A DNA stretch of 64,000 nucleotides, taken from assembly GCA_963665455.1 (NCBI GenBank), contig OY762279.1, forward strand, positions 5,084,001 through 5,148,000, written 5' to 3'. The position numbers were made by a program, and so were the translations under genes. Positions 35,084 through 44,034 of this stretch are shown piece by piece. The number at the start of each line of letters is the position of its first letter. The stretch's first letter is position 1. Source of the DNA: VXNE01 sp963665455 (lineage in GTDB: Bacteria; Pseudomonadota; Gammaproteobacteria; Pseudomonadales; Azotimanducaceae). Under the pieces are notes generated by a model. It had not been told where the DNA came from, did not search any database, and was given only the letters and a program-made list of their open reading frames with translations.

Positions 35084-37393
35084 ATGAAGCACTTGGCAAT
35101 CGGACTCGCGGGACTGCTCATGGCAGCCCTGCCGCAAGCGACGCACGCCGAAGACACGACCGAATCGGGCAACGTCATCGAGGAAGTCATCGTGACGGCG
35201 ACGAAGCGGGAGGAGTCCATCCAGGACGTGCCCGTCGCCGTCTCGGCGTTCACCGGGGAGGATCTCTCCGCCCGTGGGGTGGAAGATCTCTACGGACTCG
35301 CGGAGGTGGCCCCGTCCATCGCCGTCTACGGCTCGAACAGCACGTCGAACGGCGGTACGCTGCGCATTCGCGGCGTCGGCACCACCGGCAACAACCCCGG
35401 GCTCGAAGCCGCCGTCGGCACGTTCATCGACGGCATCTACCGCTCCCGGGCGGGTCTCGCCTTCAACGACCTGATGGACATCGACCGGGTGGAGATCCTG
35501 CGCGGTCCCCAGGGGACGCTGTTCGGCAAGAACACGGTCGCCGGGGCCGTCAACATCATCACCCGCAAGCCGGCCTTCGAGAACACCCTCGACCTGACGC
35601 TCGGCGCCGGCGACCTCGACTCCGGCGAAATCGGCGTCGTCGGCAACGGCATCCTCGTGGACGACGTGCTCGCCGCGCGGGTCGCCTACGGCTACCGCAA
35701 GCGCGACGGCTTCTATGAGAACCTCGAGACGGGCGACGCCTACGACAACCGGAACCGGCACAACGTCCGCATGCAGCTCCTGTGGACGCCGAACGACGAG
35801 GTCGAAGTCCGCATCATCGGGGACCGCACGGAGCGGGACGAGACCTGCTGCCCCGCCGCCTTCTGGATTCCCGGGCCGACCAGCGCGGTGGTCGCCGCGC
35901 TCGGGGGCAACATCGACCCCTTCGAGGTGGACCACAGCGCGCAGGTGGGCGTCGACTACGAACCCTACGAGGAGGTCCGCGACCAGGGCCTGTCCGTGGA
36001 CGTGCTGTGGGAGATGGACACCGGCACGTCGTTCCGGTCGATCACCGCCCGGCGCGACTACGAGGTCGCAAGGGGCCAGGACATCGACTTCACGAGCGCC
36101 GACATCCTGCATCCGCAGGACACGGACGAATCCTTCGAGAACGTCTCCCAGGAGTTCCAGCTCTACGGCGAGACGGACAACGTGTCGTGGCTGTTCGGCG
36201 CCTACATGTACACCGAGGATCTCCGGTCCACCGAGTACATCGTCTTCTCCCACGACGGCGGCAACTACCTAGGCGCACTCTTCGGCGCCCCCGCCCTCGC
36301 GGCGGTCGTCATGGGCGACCCGGCCGGACGCGGCGTGCCGGGGCAGGGCTACGACGCCGTCTTCTTCTCCGAAACCGAGGGTTGGTCGGCGTTCACCCAC
36401 AACACCTGGCACACGAGCGAGCGATTCGACATCACGCTCGGGCTCCGCTACTCCACGGAGGAGAAGGACGCCGGCGCCATCATCAACGGCGCGCCCCTGG
36501 GCGAGTCCGTCGACGACCCGTTCTGCGCCATCGTCCCCATCGGCTCGCTCTGCGACAACCTGAGCTACAACAACAAGGAGGACGAGAGCGAGGTGACCGG
36601 CACGCTGAAGGGCGCCTATGCGGTGACCGACGACATCAACGTCTACGCCAGCTTCAGTCGGGGCTACAAGGCCGGGGGCTTCAACCTGGACCAAGAGGCG
36701 GTGGGCTTCCGGGACGAGAACGGCGACCCGGTCGACCAGAGCCGCTTCGATCCGGAGACCTCGGACTCCTACGAACTCGGGGTGAAGGCGCGGGGGCTCG
36801 ACGACCGGCTGACGGTGAATACCGCCCTCTTCCACACGAAGTTCGACCAATTCCAGCTCAACACCTTCACGGGCCTCGGCTTCACCGTCGGCAACGTGAA
36901 GGAGGTCACGTCCCAGGGCGTCGAGGTGGAATCCATGCTGGCCCTCGGCGGCGGCGTGTTCCTCACCGCCGGGTTCACCTACGCGGACGCGCGCTACGGC
37001 GACAACCTTATCCCGGCCAACGCGCACCTCGAGGGCAATCGGGTGACGCAGTCGCCCCTGTGGCAGAGCAGCGTGTCGGTCTTCGTCGACCGCGAGATTC
37101 CGAACACCGATTGGCGCTTCATCCTGAACGGCAACTGGTCGCACATCGGCGAGGCCAACACGGGCTCCGACCTCGACCCGGAGAAGGTCCGGGCGGCGTT
37201 CAACCTGCTGAACGCGCAATTCGGGGTACGCAGCGAGGACGGCCGCTACGAGGCCACCATCTGGGGGCGGAACCTCACCAACAAGCAGATGAACTTCCTG
37301 GTGTTCGACTCCGTCTTCCAGGGCGGAAGCTGGCACACGTTCGTGAATCCGCCGCGCACGGCGGGGGTGACGCTGCGGATCAGCCTGATCTGA
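35084..37393 (+). CDS. TonB-dependent receptor
   Basis: 769 residues. Signal peptide (MKHLAIGLAGLLMAALPQATHA), TonB-box-like EEVIVTATKREES, plug domain (VEDLYGLAEVAPSIAVYGSN; RIRGVGTTGNN; VEILRGPQGTLFGKNTVAGA), and a beta-barrel ending in Leu-Ile with LRISLI. The N-terminal block is that of the CirA/FyuA-like group often annotated for siderophores, cobalamin or carbohydrates; ligand unknown. GGAG is eight bases before ATG 35084. In its leader a small hairpin (arms CGCCCCT and AGGGGCG, 35005-35024) is present. Its 3' end overlaps the convergent amidotransferase gene by 14 bp. Confidence 0.95.
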   Translation: MKHLAIGLAGLLMAALPQATHAEDTTESGNVIEEVIVTATKREESIQDVPVAVSAFTGEDLSARGVEDLYGLAEVAPSIAVYGSNSTSNGGTLRIRGVGTTGNNPGLEAAVGTFIDGIYRSRAGLAFNDLMDIDRVEILRGPQGTLFGKNTVAGAVNIITRKPAFENTLDLTLGAGDLDSGEIGVVGNGILVDDVLAARVAYGYRKRDGFYENLETGDAYDNRNRHNVRMQLLWTPNDEVEVRIIGDRTERDETCCPAAFWIPGPTSAVVAALGGNIDPFEVDHSAQVGVDYEPYEEVRDQGLSVDVLWEMDTGTSFRSITARRDYEVARGQDIDFTSADILHPQDTDESFENVSQEFQLYGETDNVSWLFGAYMYTEDLRSTEYIVFSHDGGNYLGALFGAPALAAVVMGDPAGRGVPGQGYDAVFFSETEGWSAFTHNTWHTSERFDITLGLRYSTEEKDAGAIINGAPLGESVDDPFCAIVPIGSLCDNLSYNNKEDESEVTGTLKGAYAVTDDINVYASFSRGYKAGGFNLDQEAVGFRDENGDPVDQSRFDPETSDSYELGVKARGLDDRLTVNTALFHTKFDQFQLNTFTGLGFTVGNVKEVTSQGVEVESMLALGGGVFLTAGFTYADARYGDNLIPANAHLEGNRVTQSPLWQSSVSVFVDREIPNTDWRFILNGNWSHIGEANTGSDLDPEKVRAAFNLLNAQFGVRSEDGRYEATIWGRNLTNKQMNFLVFDSVFQGGSWHTFVNPPRTAGVTLRISLI

Positions 37394-38114
37394 CGGCAGC
37401 AGGCTTCACCACGAGGGCGCGCAGGTTGTCGTACAACCTGCGCGCATCCTCGCGGAACACCCCGGCCCGGGCCTCGACCTCGTGCCGTAGCCGCGCGAGG
37501 GCCTCCTCGCCCATGGCGTTGCGCAGCGACTCCGCGTACGCGGGAATCGCCCCCCACTCGTCCACCGTGTCCGTTCCGATCTCGACATGGTATTGCACGC
37601 CGTAGGCCCGCGCGCCCACGCGAAAGGCCTGCACGCGGCAGGCGGCGGAGCTGGCGAGGAGCGTCGCGTCCGGTGGCAGCCGCGTCACTTCCGCCCCATG
37701 CCACTGCAGCACGGTCGTCGGATCCGGAAGCCCTTGCAGCAGGGGATCCATCCGGCCATCGGGCGTCCGCCTCACGGTCATGACGCCCACTTCCGACGTG
37801 CCCGGCTCGACCCGTCCCCCAAGCGCGTCCGCGAGCAGTTGGTGGCCGAGACACACGCCGAGGAAGGGGCGCCGTAGCTCCGCCACGAACTCGCGGATGG
37901 CGGCCTTCTCCGGCACGAGCCACGGATGGGCCTCCTCCTCCCATACGTCCTGGGGCCCACCCATCACCAGCATGCAGTCGTAAGGCGCGAGGTCCGGGAT
38001 GGGGTCGCCCCGGTCGAGGTGCACCGTGTCCCAGCGCACCCCGTCCTCCCGGAAGAAGTCCCGGAGCGTTCCCGGATGCTCGACATCGACGTGCTGTAGG
38101 ACGAGCAGCCTCAT
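37380..38114 (-). CDS. Class I glutamine amidotransferase
   Basis: 244 residues. Catalytic triad: Cys in FLGVCLGHQLLADALGG (about 88), His and Glu in YGVQYHVEIGTD. This is the stand-alone GATase1 type (GuaA-N-like), commonly annotated as GMP synthase-like amidotransferase or gamma-glutamyl-polyamine hydrolase-like; no synthetase domain is attached. ATG 38114 overlaps the TGA of the M3 peptidase gene by four bases, so the two are translated together. Confidence 0.9.
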   Translation of the reverse strand: MRLLVLQHVDVEHPGTLRDFFREDGVRWDTVHLDRGDPIPDLAPYDCMLVMGGPQDVWEEEAHPWLVPEKAAIREFVAELRRPFLGVCLGHQLLADALGGRVEPGTSEVGVMTVRRTPDGRMDPLLQGLPDPTTVLQWHGAEVTRLPPDATLLASSAACRVQAFRVGARAYGVQYHVEIGTDTVDEWGAIPAYAESLRNAMGEEALARLRHEVEARAGVFREDARRLYDNLRALVVKPAAVRSG

Positions 38115-39997
38115 CTCTTGTGGGAGGGGGTCCCGACGCACTGCGCGACGAGCGTCTCGAAGCGGTCGATGCGGGCCTCGAGGGCGGCCACCGTCTCGCG
38201 CCAGAAGTCGGGCCGCGTCAAGTCTACGTCGAGGTGCTTCGCCGCCAAGTCCTCGGCGGTCATCCGGCCCGTGTCCCGCAGCAGCGCCTCGTAGCGCGGG
38301 AAGAACGCGTCTCCGAGCGCTTCCCGGCGCGCATAGACGCCCAAGCTGAACAGATAGCCGAAGAGGTACGGGAAGTTGTAGAAGCTGAGCCCCGAAATGT
38401 AGAAGTGGAGCTTGTTCGCCCAGAAGAGCGGGTCGGGCTCGGACAGGCTCTCGCCATACCACTCGGTCCACGCGGCGCTCATCATCGCCTTGAGTTCGTC
38501 GGGGGTCTGCGGCCGCGCCGCCCGCGCCGCGTAGAAGTTGCGCTCGAAGGAGAACCGAGCCGGAATGTTGAGCAGGAACGCGACGGCCGCGCTCACCTCC
38601 TCCCACACGATGCCTAACTCGGCCTCCGGCGTATCCGCCCGGGCGAGCAGCGCGTCGCGCACGATGGTCTCGCCGAACGTGCTGGCCGTCTCCGCGATGG
38701 ACATCCCGTAGCGCCGCTGGCTGTCCGGCAGGTCGCGCATGACCCAGGCGTGGTAGGCGTGGCCGAGCTCGTGGGCCAGGGTGATCACATCGCTCGCCCC
38801 CCCGGTGTAGGTCATGTAGACGCGCGGGTTGCGGGATTTCGCGAAGCGCGTGCAGTAGGCGCCCGGCTGCTTGCGGGCACCAACGGTGCCCTCGATCCAG
38901 CGCCGCTCCGCCATCATGCGCACGAACGCGCCCATGCTCGAGTCCACGCTCCCGTAGGAGTCGGCCACGAGGTCAAGGGCCTCGCCGTACGGGATCGGCG
39001 CGCCGCCGCCGTCCCCCAGCGCCGGCGCGGGCGCCCGTTGATCCCACGGACCGTAACGCTCCTTGCGATACGCCCGCGCCTGGAGCAACGCCGCCCGCCG
39101 GGCGAGGGGCCGCGCTTCCTCGGCCACCGCCAAGAGCGTCTCCAACGTCTCTCCGACGATGCGGTTCGCGTGCAGCGGCGCGTCGAGGAAGTGCACGGCG
39201 CGGCCGTTCGACCGCTTGCGGCACATCTCCAGGCGCCAGCCGGCGATGGCGTTGATCGCCGCCGCGCAGGATTCGCCGTGGGCCTCCCACGCCGTGTTGA
39301 TGGCGCGCCACGCCCGCTCGCGCAGCCCATCGTCGGGTTTCTGCATCAGGCCCGCCGCCTGCGCGACGCCCAGGGTCTCGACCTGGCCGTCCACCTCGAC
39401 CCCGCAGGCGAGGGTTCCGGCGAGCCGGTCGTAGAGCCGGCCCCAGGCGTGGATGCCGTCCTGGCCCAAGGCCGTGGCCAAGTTCTCCTCGGAGAGCGGC
39501 AGGAGTTCGCGGCGCCGCTTGCGGGCGTGCTCCACCTCGAAGCGGGCGTGCGCGGTGGCGTCATCCGCGAGATACGCCTCGACCACGGCGTCCGGAACGC
39601 GGTCGAGGAACTGCGACAGGGGCTCCGTCAACTCGGCGAAGCGTTTCTCCCGGGCCTGTAGACGGCCGAGCAGGGCCAGCGCGGCCTCGTCGGCGCTGTC
39701 CACGCTCAGGCAGCAGCTCGCGTAGACGCCGGGGTCGCGTAGCAGGCGGCTACCCTCCTCCACCAGCGCGAATGCGCGGCGTGCCGCAGCGATACCTCCC
39801 GCCGCATCGTTGGGGGACAGTGTCGCCGCCCGATCCAGTAGCGGCACGAGTACGCGGTTCGCGTCTTCGAGGGCGTCCTGTATCGCCTCGAGACGTTGGA
39901 GGTCCTCCTCGACCGCCGGTGCGTCGGCGGCCGGGTATTCGTCCGACAAATCCCAGGGAAGTCCTTCCAAGTCCACTTCGGCCAAGCTCGCACTCAC
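38111..39997 (-). CDS. M3 family oligoendopeptidase (PepF-like)
   Basis: 628 residues from GTG 39997, chosen because GGAGGAG lies five to six bases upstream. The zinc motif is VITLAHELGHAYHAWVMRD (H-E-x-x-H), with the third ligand Glu in MSIAETASTFGE about 30 residues later. N-terminal helical region WDLSDEYP and C-terminal YLFGYLFSLGVYARRE are typical of PepF/M3B peptidases, which cut short peptides in the cytosol. Divergent from the AAA ATPase gene with about 160 bp between. Confidence 0.93.
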   Translation of the reverse strand: MSASLAEVDLEGLPWDLSDEYPAADAPAVEEDLQRLEAIQDALEDANRVLVPLLDRAATLSPNDAAGGIAAARRAFALVEEGSRLLRDPGVYASCCLSVDSADEAALALLGRLQAREKRFAELTEPLSQFLDRVPDAVVEAYLADDATAHARFEVEHARKRRRELLPLSEENLATALGQDGIHAWGRLYDRLAGTLACGVEVDGQVETLGVAQAAGLMQKPDDGLRERAWRAINTAWEAHGESCAAAINAIAGWRLEMCRKRSNGRAVHFLDAPLHANRIVGETLETLLAVAEEARPLARRAALLQARAYRKERYGPWDQRAPAPALGDGGGAPIPYGEALDLVADSYGSVDSSMGAFVRMMAERRWIEGTVGARKQPGAYCTRFAKSRNPRVYMTYTGGASDVITLAHELGHAYHAWVMRDLPDSQRRYGMSIAETASTFGETIVRDALLARADTPEAELGIVWEEVSAAVAFLLNIPARFSFERNFYAARAARPQTPDELKAMMSAAWTEWYGESLSEPDPLFWANKLHFYISGLSFYNFPYLFGYLFSLGVYARREALGDAFFPRYEALLRDTGRMTAEDLAAKHLDVDLTRPDFWRETVAALEARIDRFETLVAQCVGTPSHKR

Positions 39998-40158
39998 GGA
40001 AACTCCTCCAATCGCAACCTCGCGTAGGCAGCTTATGCGAGCGCGCCGCAGGCCAACAACCGACGACAGGTCGGCGCGGTGACCACTTGCGATCCGCACG
40101 ACACTTCCGACAGACTCCCTCGACGTGGATGGTCGCTGGGCCAGCCGGAGGGCGCCCC

Positions 40159-41424
40159 TTGCTCGAAAGTCTCAAACTCAAGAACGTCGGGCCCGCCCCC
40201 GAACTGGCGCTCAACTTCGGCGAGCGCTTGAACCTCCTCACGGGCGACAACGGACTCGGCAAGAGCTTTCTGCTCGACGTCGGATGGTGGGCCATGACCC
40301 GCAACTGGCCGGCCGAGGTGAATCCCGGGATCGCCACCGGCACGCGAGCACTCCCCGCAGGGCGTGGCAGGGCGACGATAGAGTTCTCCTTTGCAAGCGT
40401 TACGAAGACGAAGAGTTTCACGAGCAGCTACCGGCCCGAGGTCCAATCCTGGTCCGTACCACGCGGACGCCCGGGCAGACCCGGACTCGTTCTCTATGCG
40501 ATGGTGGACGGAAGCTTCGCGGTCTGGGATCCCGCGCGCAATTACTGGCGAAAGCCCCTCGACAGACCACTCGCCCATGTCTTCAACCCGACGGAGGTTT
40601 GGCACGGGCGGGAGGATCGGGGGATCTGGCTTTGCAACGGCTTGATCAGAGATTGGGCGGTGTGGCAACGCGAAAACGCAGAAACGTTCCGGTCTCTCAA
40701 GGAACTGCTCGCAACACTCACGCCTCCCGGCACAGATCCGCTTGCACCTGGGGGGCTGACTCGCATCAATATCGACGACCAGCGAGACATGCCAACCATC
40801 CGCATGCCGTACGGGCAGGAAGTTCCCGTCTTACACGTGTCGTCCGCGATACGCCGCATGTTGGCCTTCGCGTACCTACTGATCTGGGCTTGGGAAGAGC
40901 ACAAGCACGCCGCGAAGCTGTTGCGCCGCCCGCAGACGGACCGGATCGTCTTCCTCGTCGACGAGATCGACGCTCATCTCCACCCATCTTGGCAGCGCAC
41001 GATCATGACGACGCTGTTGGCGGCGGTGAACAACCTAGCCGGCGAGCCGAAGGTGCAACTGGTGGCGACCACACATTCCCCACTGGTTATGGCCTCCATC
41101 GAGCCCTTGTTCGATCCCGAGACCGATGCATGGTTCGACCTCGACCTTGACGATGCCGCGGTGCAATTGCGCCGTCGAGAGTTCGAACGGCATGGCAACG
41201 CCGAGGCATGGCTTACCAGCGACGCGTTCGACCTCAAAAGCGGCAGGGCTCCAGAATACGAGGAGCTCATCGAGCGGGCCGCACGTCTCCTGGACGACGA
41301 CGATCCCAATCCGACAACGGTGAAGGAGATGAATGGTGCGCTGGTGGCGTCCCTCGACCCGCTGGCCGACGAGTTCTTGATTCGCTGGCAGCACATCTGT
41401 CGGCGCAAAGGTTGGATTAAGTGA
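40159..41424 (+). CDS. AAA family ATPase of an ATPase/HNH pair
   Basis: 421 residues from TTG 40159, preceded by a near-perfect GGAGGG six bases upstream, which puts the start right at the conserved LESLKLKNVGPAPELALNFG. SMC/OLD-like ABC ATPase: Walker A LLTGDNGLGKSFLLD, signature-like LHVSSAIRRMLAFAYLLIW, Walker B RIVFLVDEIDAHLHPSWQRT and the His switch LVATTHSPLVMASIE. A Glu/Asp-rich C-terminal segment follows. The stop overlaps the HNH gene by GTGA. ATPase plus HNH partner is the layout of Septu (PtuA-PtuB) and related anti-phage or toxin systems; the ATPase would control the nuclease. GC is slightly below the flanks. Confidence 0.87.
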   Translation: MLESLKLKNVGPAPELALNFGERLNLLTGDNGLGKSFLLDVGWWAMTRNWPAEVNPGIATGTRALPAGRGRATIEFSFASVTKTKSFTSSYRPEVQSWSVPRGRPGRPGLVLYAMVDGSFAVWDPARNYWRKPLDRPLAHVFNPTEVWHGREDRGIWLCNGLIRDWAVWQRENAETFRSLKELLATLTPPGTDPLAPGGLTRINIDDQRDMPTIRMPYGQEVPVLHVSSAIRRMLAFAYLLIWAWEEHKHAAKLLRRPQTDRIVFLVDEIDAHLHPSWQRTIMTTLLAAVNNLAGEPKVQLVATTHSPLVMASIEPLFDPETDAWFDLDLDDAAVQLRRREFERHGNAEAWLTSDAFDLKSGRAPEYEELIERAARLLDDDDPNPTTVKEMNGALVASLDPLADEFLIRWQHICRRKGWIK

Positions 41425-41858
41425 TCCCTGTCGACCTCCAGCCGGAACCCGAGGACTTTGACGAAAGCGTGCGCAAGCCGGGGCAGGCATGGCTCGTGGC
41501 TCGCAGAATCTCCCCGTCAGCACCGCTGCCGGCAAAAGCCACCCTACATCCCTATTGGACCCGCGTCCTCGATCAACTTGGGGCTGCCTACTCCAACGTT
41601 TGCGCCTACTTCGCAGTCCGTATTGACACAGTAACCGGCGGTTTGACGACGGATCATTTCGTCCCGAAGTCCAAGGAACCGGGAGGGGCCTATGAATGGA
41701 CCAACTTCCGTCTCGCTTGTCTTCCCGCCAACCGTCGACGGCGCGCCGCAGACTACAGCGGATACCTTCACAACGGAGGAGACGAACGCGCCCGAAGGGT
41801 CCTGAAGCGAGTGTCGCCGTTCGTCTGGGGCGAGGCGGGCCGACAAGGGCTGCTATGA
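41421..41858 (+). CDS. HNH-type nuclease partner, C-terminus probably truncated
   Basis: 145 residues from a GTG overlapping the ATPase stop. An HNH-like beta-beta-alpha pattern is visible: SNVCAYFAVRIDTVTGG, then TTDHFVPKSKEPGGAYEW and NFRLACLPANRRRR (D-H, N, and late basic residues). Related proteins beginning I-P-V-x-x-Q-P-E-P-x-D-F usually continue for 60-100 more residues after a D-[YF]-x-x-V-L-D-P block; here that block reads DYSGYLHNGGDERARR and the protein soon ends, so a frameshift or truncation near 41755 is likely. Whether nuclease activity survives is open. Confidence 0.72.
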   Translation: MIPVDLQPEPEDFDESVRKPGQAWLVARRISPSAPLPAKATLHPYWTRVLDQLGAAYSNVCAYFAVRIDTVTGGLTTDHFVPKSKEPGGAYEWTNFRLACLPANRRRRAADYSGYLHNGGDERARRVLKRVSPFVWGEAGRQGLL

Positions 41859-41875
41859 ACGCCCGGCCGGCGCCG

Positions 41876-43564
41876 TCATAGGTCCCGCACCACCCGAAAG
41901 CCCCGGGAGTCCGTCGGCGAACTCCCCATGTTGCGCGCGCTCACGCGCACGTCGCCGGGAGGCGAATCGAAGGCACCGCCGCGCGCGACCCGGGAGGAGT
42001 AGCACTCGGTGGTCCACTCACGGGCGTCGGCCGGGGCGTTCGCATACGAGGGATGCCAGCAATCCGCCACCCACTCCTCGACGTTGCCGAGCATGTCGTG
42101 CAGGCCGAAGGCGTTCGGCGCGAAGCTCCCGGCCGGGGCCACGCGCACGAAGCCATCCGTGCATTCCACCGCGTCGTACAGCCGGAAGCGCTCGTTCATG
42201 GACGCGTCCGCGACGTTCCCGTAGCGGCAGATCTCCGCACCCCCAGCGCCGTCGCCGAAATGGAAATCCCCGGCGCTCCCCGCCCGGGCCGCGTACTCCC
42301 ACTCCGCCTCCGTCGGAAGCCGATAGCGGTAGCCGGTCTCGCGGGATAGGAAGGCCAGGTACGCCTCCACGTCCTGGAGGCTGACGTTGCGGACCGGGAG
42401 GCCGGGCTCGCCAGGCCAGTCATCGTGCTCGCGGAAGTCCCCGACGGTGGCCTCGCGCACGCTCATCGCGAACGGCTGGGTCACGCGCACTTGCCGGGGC
42501 GGCCTCTCGGCCGCGGCCCCGCTTTCGGAGCCCATGCGGAAGGTGCCGGCCGCCACCACGACGAGTTCGGGACCTTCCCCGCCGGACCGCAACGCGTCCC
42601 GGAAGCGCTGTCCCGGGGTGACGTCGAAGCGTTGCATGGCGAGGTTCAACGCGACGCCGTCCGCGTCCATCGTCAAGTTGCGGACCAAGTTCCGGTACCC
42701 CATGGCCGTGGCGCGCACGGAGAACGCGACGGCGGGGAGGTCCATCCCCTCCTCGTAGGCCACGTCCCGCGGGCCGTCGATGTCCCGGTAACGCACGCGG
42801 ACCCGTGCGGCGGCGGGCCGGATGGCAATGCGCAGCCGCCCGTAGACGCGCTCGAGTGCTAAGTCGATCACGTTCCGGCCCTGCTTCACGCCCACCGTCC
42901 GCACCACGGGTCCGTAGCCGGGCGCGGCGACCCGGATGCGGTAGTCACCGGCCGGCAACTCAACGCCAGGCCGATACTCCGGCTCAACGTCGAGTAGCGT
43001 GACGGACGCGTTGCCGGGAATCGTCTGCACGGAGAGATTGCCCATCGGCACCCGCTCGAGTTCGAAGGCGTGCTCGGTCTCGGCGTCCGGGAACACTTCC
43101 ACGGCCGCGGTCTTCGTCTGCCGTCCGTAGAGGGACACCACCACTTCGTGCCGACCGGTGGCGATCTCGCCGATGCGCACCGGGGTGACCTCGGCCAAGC
43201 CCTCGCCGTCCAGGGAGACCGTCGCGCCCCGGGGATTCGTGACGATGGAGAGGCTACCGGTCGCCGCGGGGAACGCGACCTCGATCTGCCGGTGTTCGCC
43301 ACGCTCCAGGGTCAGCCGCCGCAACTCCGGTGGATGATGCGGATGCTCGAGGCGCAACACGACGCGGCCGGGGCGCACGCCGGACACCCGCAAGGGCGTC
43401 ACGCCGATCCGTTCGCCATCCAACAGCACGACCGCGCCAGATGGGACCGTCGCCAGTTCGACGGAGGCCGCGCCGAAGACGAGCCGCGGGCCGACGCCGC
43501 CGGCGAACCAGTCCGCCACGGCGAGCACGAGCACGGCGGCGGCCAGCAACCCCCATCGGTTCAC
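41876..43564 (-). CDS. PEGA-repeat protein with formylglycine-generating-enzyme-like domain
   Basis: 562 residues from GTG 43564 (GGAGGG six bases upstream). One N-terminal membrane helix (LLAAAVLVLAVADWFAGG), then three or four PEGA-type repeats (e.g. VELATVPSGAVVLLDGERIG; GSLSIVTNPRGATVSLDGEG; GNLSVQTIPGNASVTLLD), then from about residue 330 an FGE/SUMF1 domain: GTFRMGSESG, YRYRLPTEAEWEYAARAG, GNVEEWVADCWHPSY, ending RVARGGAFDSPPGDVRVSAR and GFRVVRDL. True FGEs use two Cys near the end; here only CYSSRVARGG and DCWHP Cys are seen, so this is more likely a ligand-binding/adaptor version. It faces the periplasm if the helix is an anchor. Confidence 0.87.
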   Translation of the reverse strand: MNRWGLLAAAVLVLAVADWFAGGVGPRLVFGAASVELATVPSGAVVLLDGERIGVTPLRVSGVRPGRVVLRLEHPHHPPELRRLTLERGEHRQIEVAFPAATGSLSIVTNPRGATVSLDGEGLAEVTPVRIGEIATGRHEVVVSLYGRQTKTAAVEVFPDAETEHAFELERVPMGNLSVQTIPGNASVTLLDVEPEYRPGVELPAGDYRIRVAAPGYGPVVRTVGVKQGRNVIDLALERVYGRLRIAIRPAAARVRVRYRDIDGPRDVAYEEGMDLPAVAFSVRATAMGYRNLVRNLTMDADGVALNLAMQRFDVTPGQRFRDALRSGGEGPELVVVAAGTFRMGSESGAAAERPPRQVRVTQPFAMSVREATVGDFREHDDWPGEPGLPVRNVSLQDVEAYLAFLSRETGYRYRLPTEAEWEYAARAGSAGDFHFGDGAGGAEICRYGNVADASMNERFRLYDAVECTDGFVRVAPAGSFAPNAFGLHDMLGNVEEWVADCWHPSYANAPADAREWTTECYSSRVARGGAFDSPPGDVRVSARNMGSSPTDSRGFRVVRDL

Positions 43565-43709
43565 GGGCGGGCGGCCCTCCGCCCGCCGGCACACCCGGCC
43601 CCCGCCGCCGGGACAATGGCTGTACAGCCCCGCGCGCCGTCTGCCATACTCACCTCGACCGCCGATTCGGCGGCTATCTTATCCGACACACTTTCCGGGA
43701 GAGACCACC

Positions 43710-44009
43710 ATGAGCAGCGCCGACGGCGTTTGGAACACCACGATGAATACCCCGATGGGTGCCCAGAAGGGGACCCTGACTCTCGCCACCGACGGCGGCA
43801 GCCTGACCGGAACCCTGTCCGGACCGCAAGGCTCCATCGACCTCAAGGACGGCGCCGTGGACGGCGATGCCCTCTCCTGGAAGGCCGACATCACCCAGCC
43901 GATGGCGATGACCCTGGAGTTCAGCGCCACCGTCAGCGGCGACGAGATCTCCGGCAACGTGAAGCTCGGCGCGTTCGGCAACGCGACCTTCTCCGGGACC
44001 CGCGCCTAA
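43710..44009 (+). CDS. Conserved small protein of unknown function (99 aa)
   Basis: A beta-rich 99-residue protein with Gly/Thr repeats (GVWNTTMNTPMGAQKGTLTL; GSLTGTLSGPQGSIDLKDG; ITQPMAMTLEFSATVSGDEI) and a Gly/Phe ending (LGAFGNATFSGTRA). The alternation suggests a small beta-barrel or lipocalin-like fold. No signal peptide. GGGAGAG precedes the ATG. It lies 25 bp before the acyl-CoA carboxylase subunit on the same strand. I recognise the pattern as conserved but know no function. Confidence 0.75.
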   Translation: MSSADGVWNTTMNTPMGAQKGTLTLATDGGSLTGTLSGPQGSIDLKDGAVDGDALSWKADITQPMAMTLEFSATVSGDEISGNVKLGAFGNATFSGTRA

Positions 44010-44034
44010 ACGTTGCGCATCCCGCGCCTCACCC

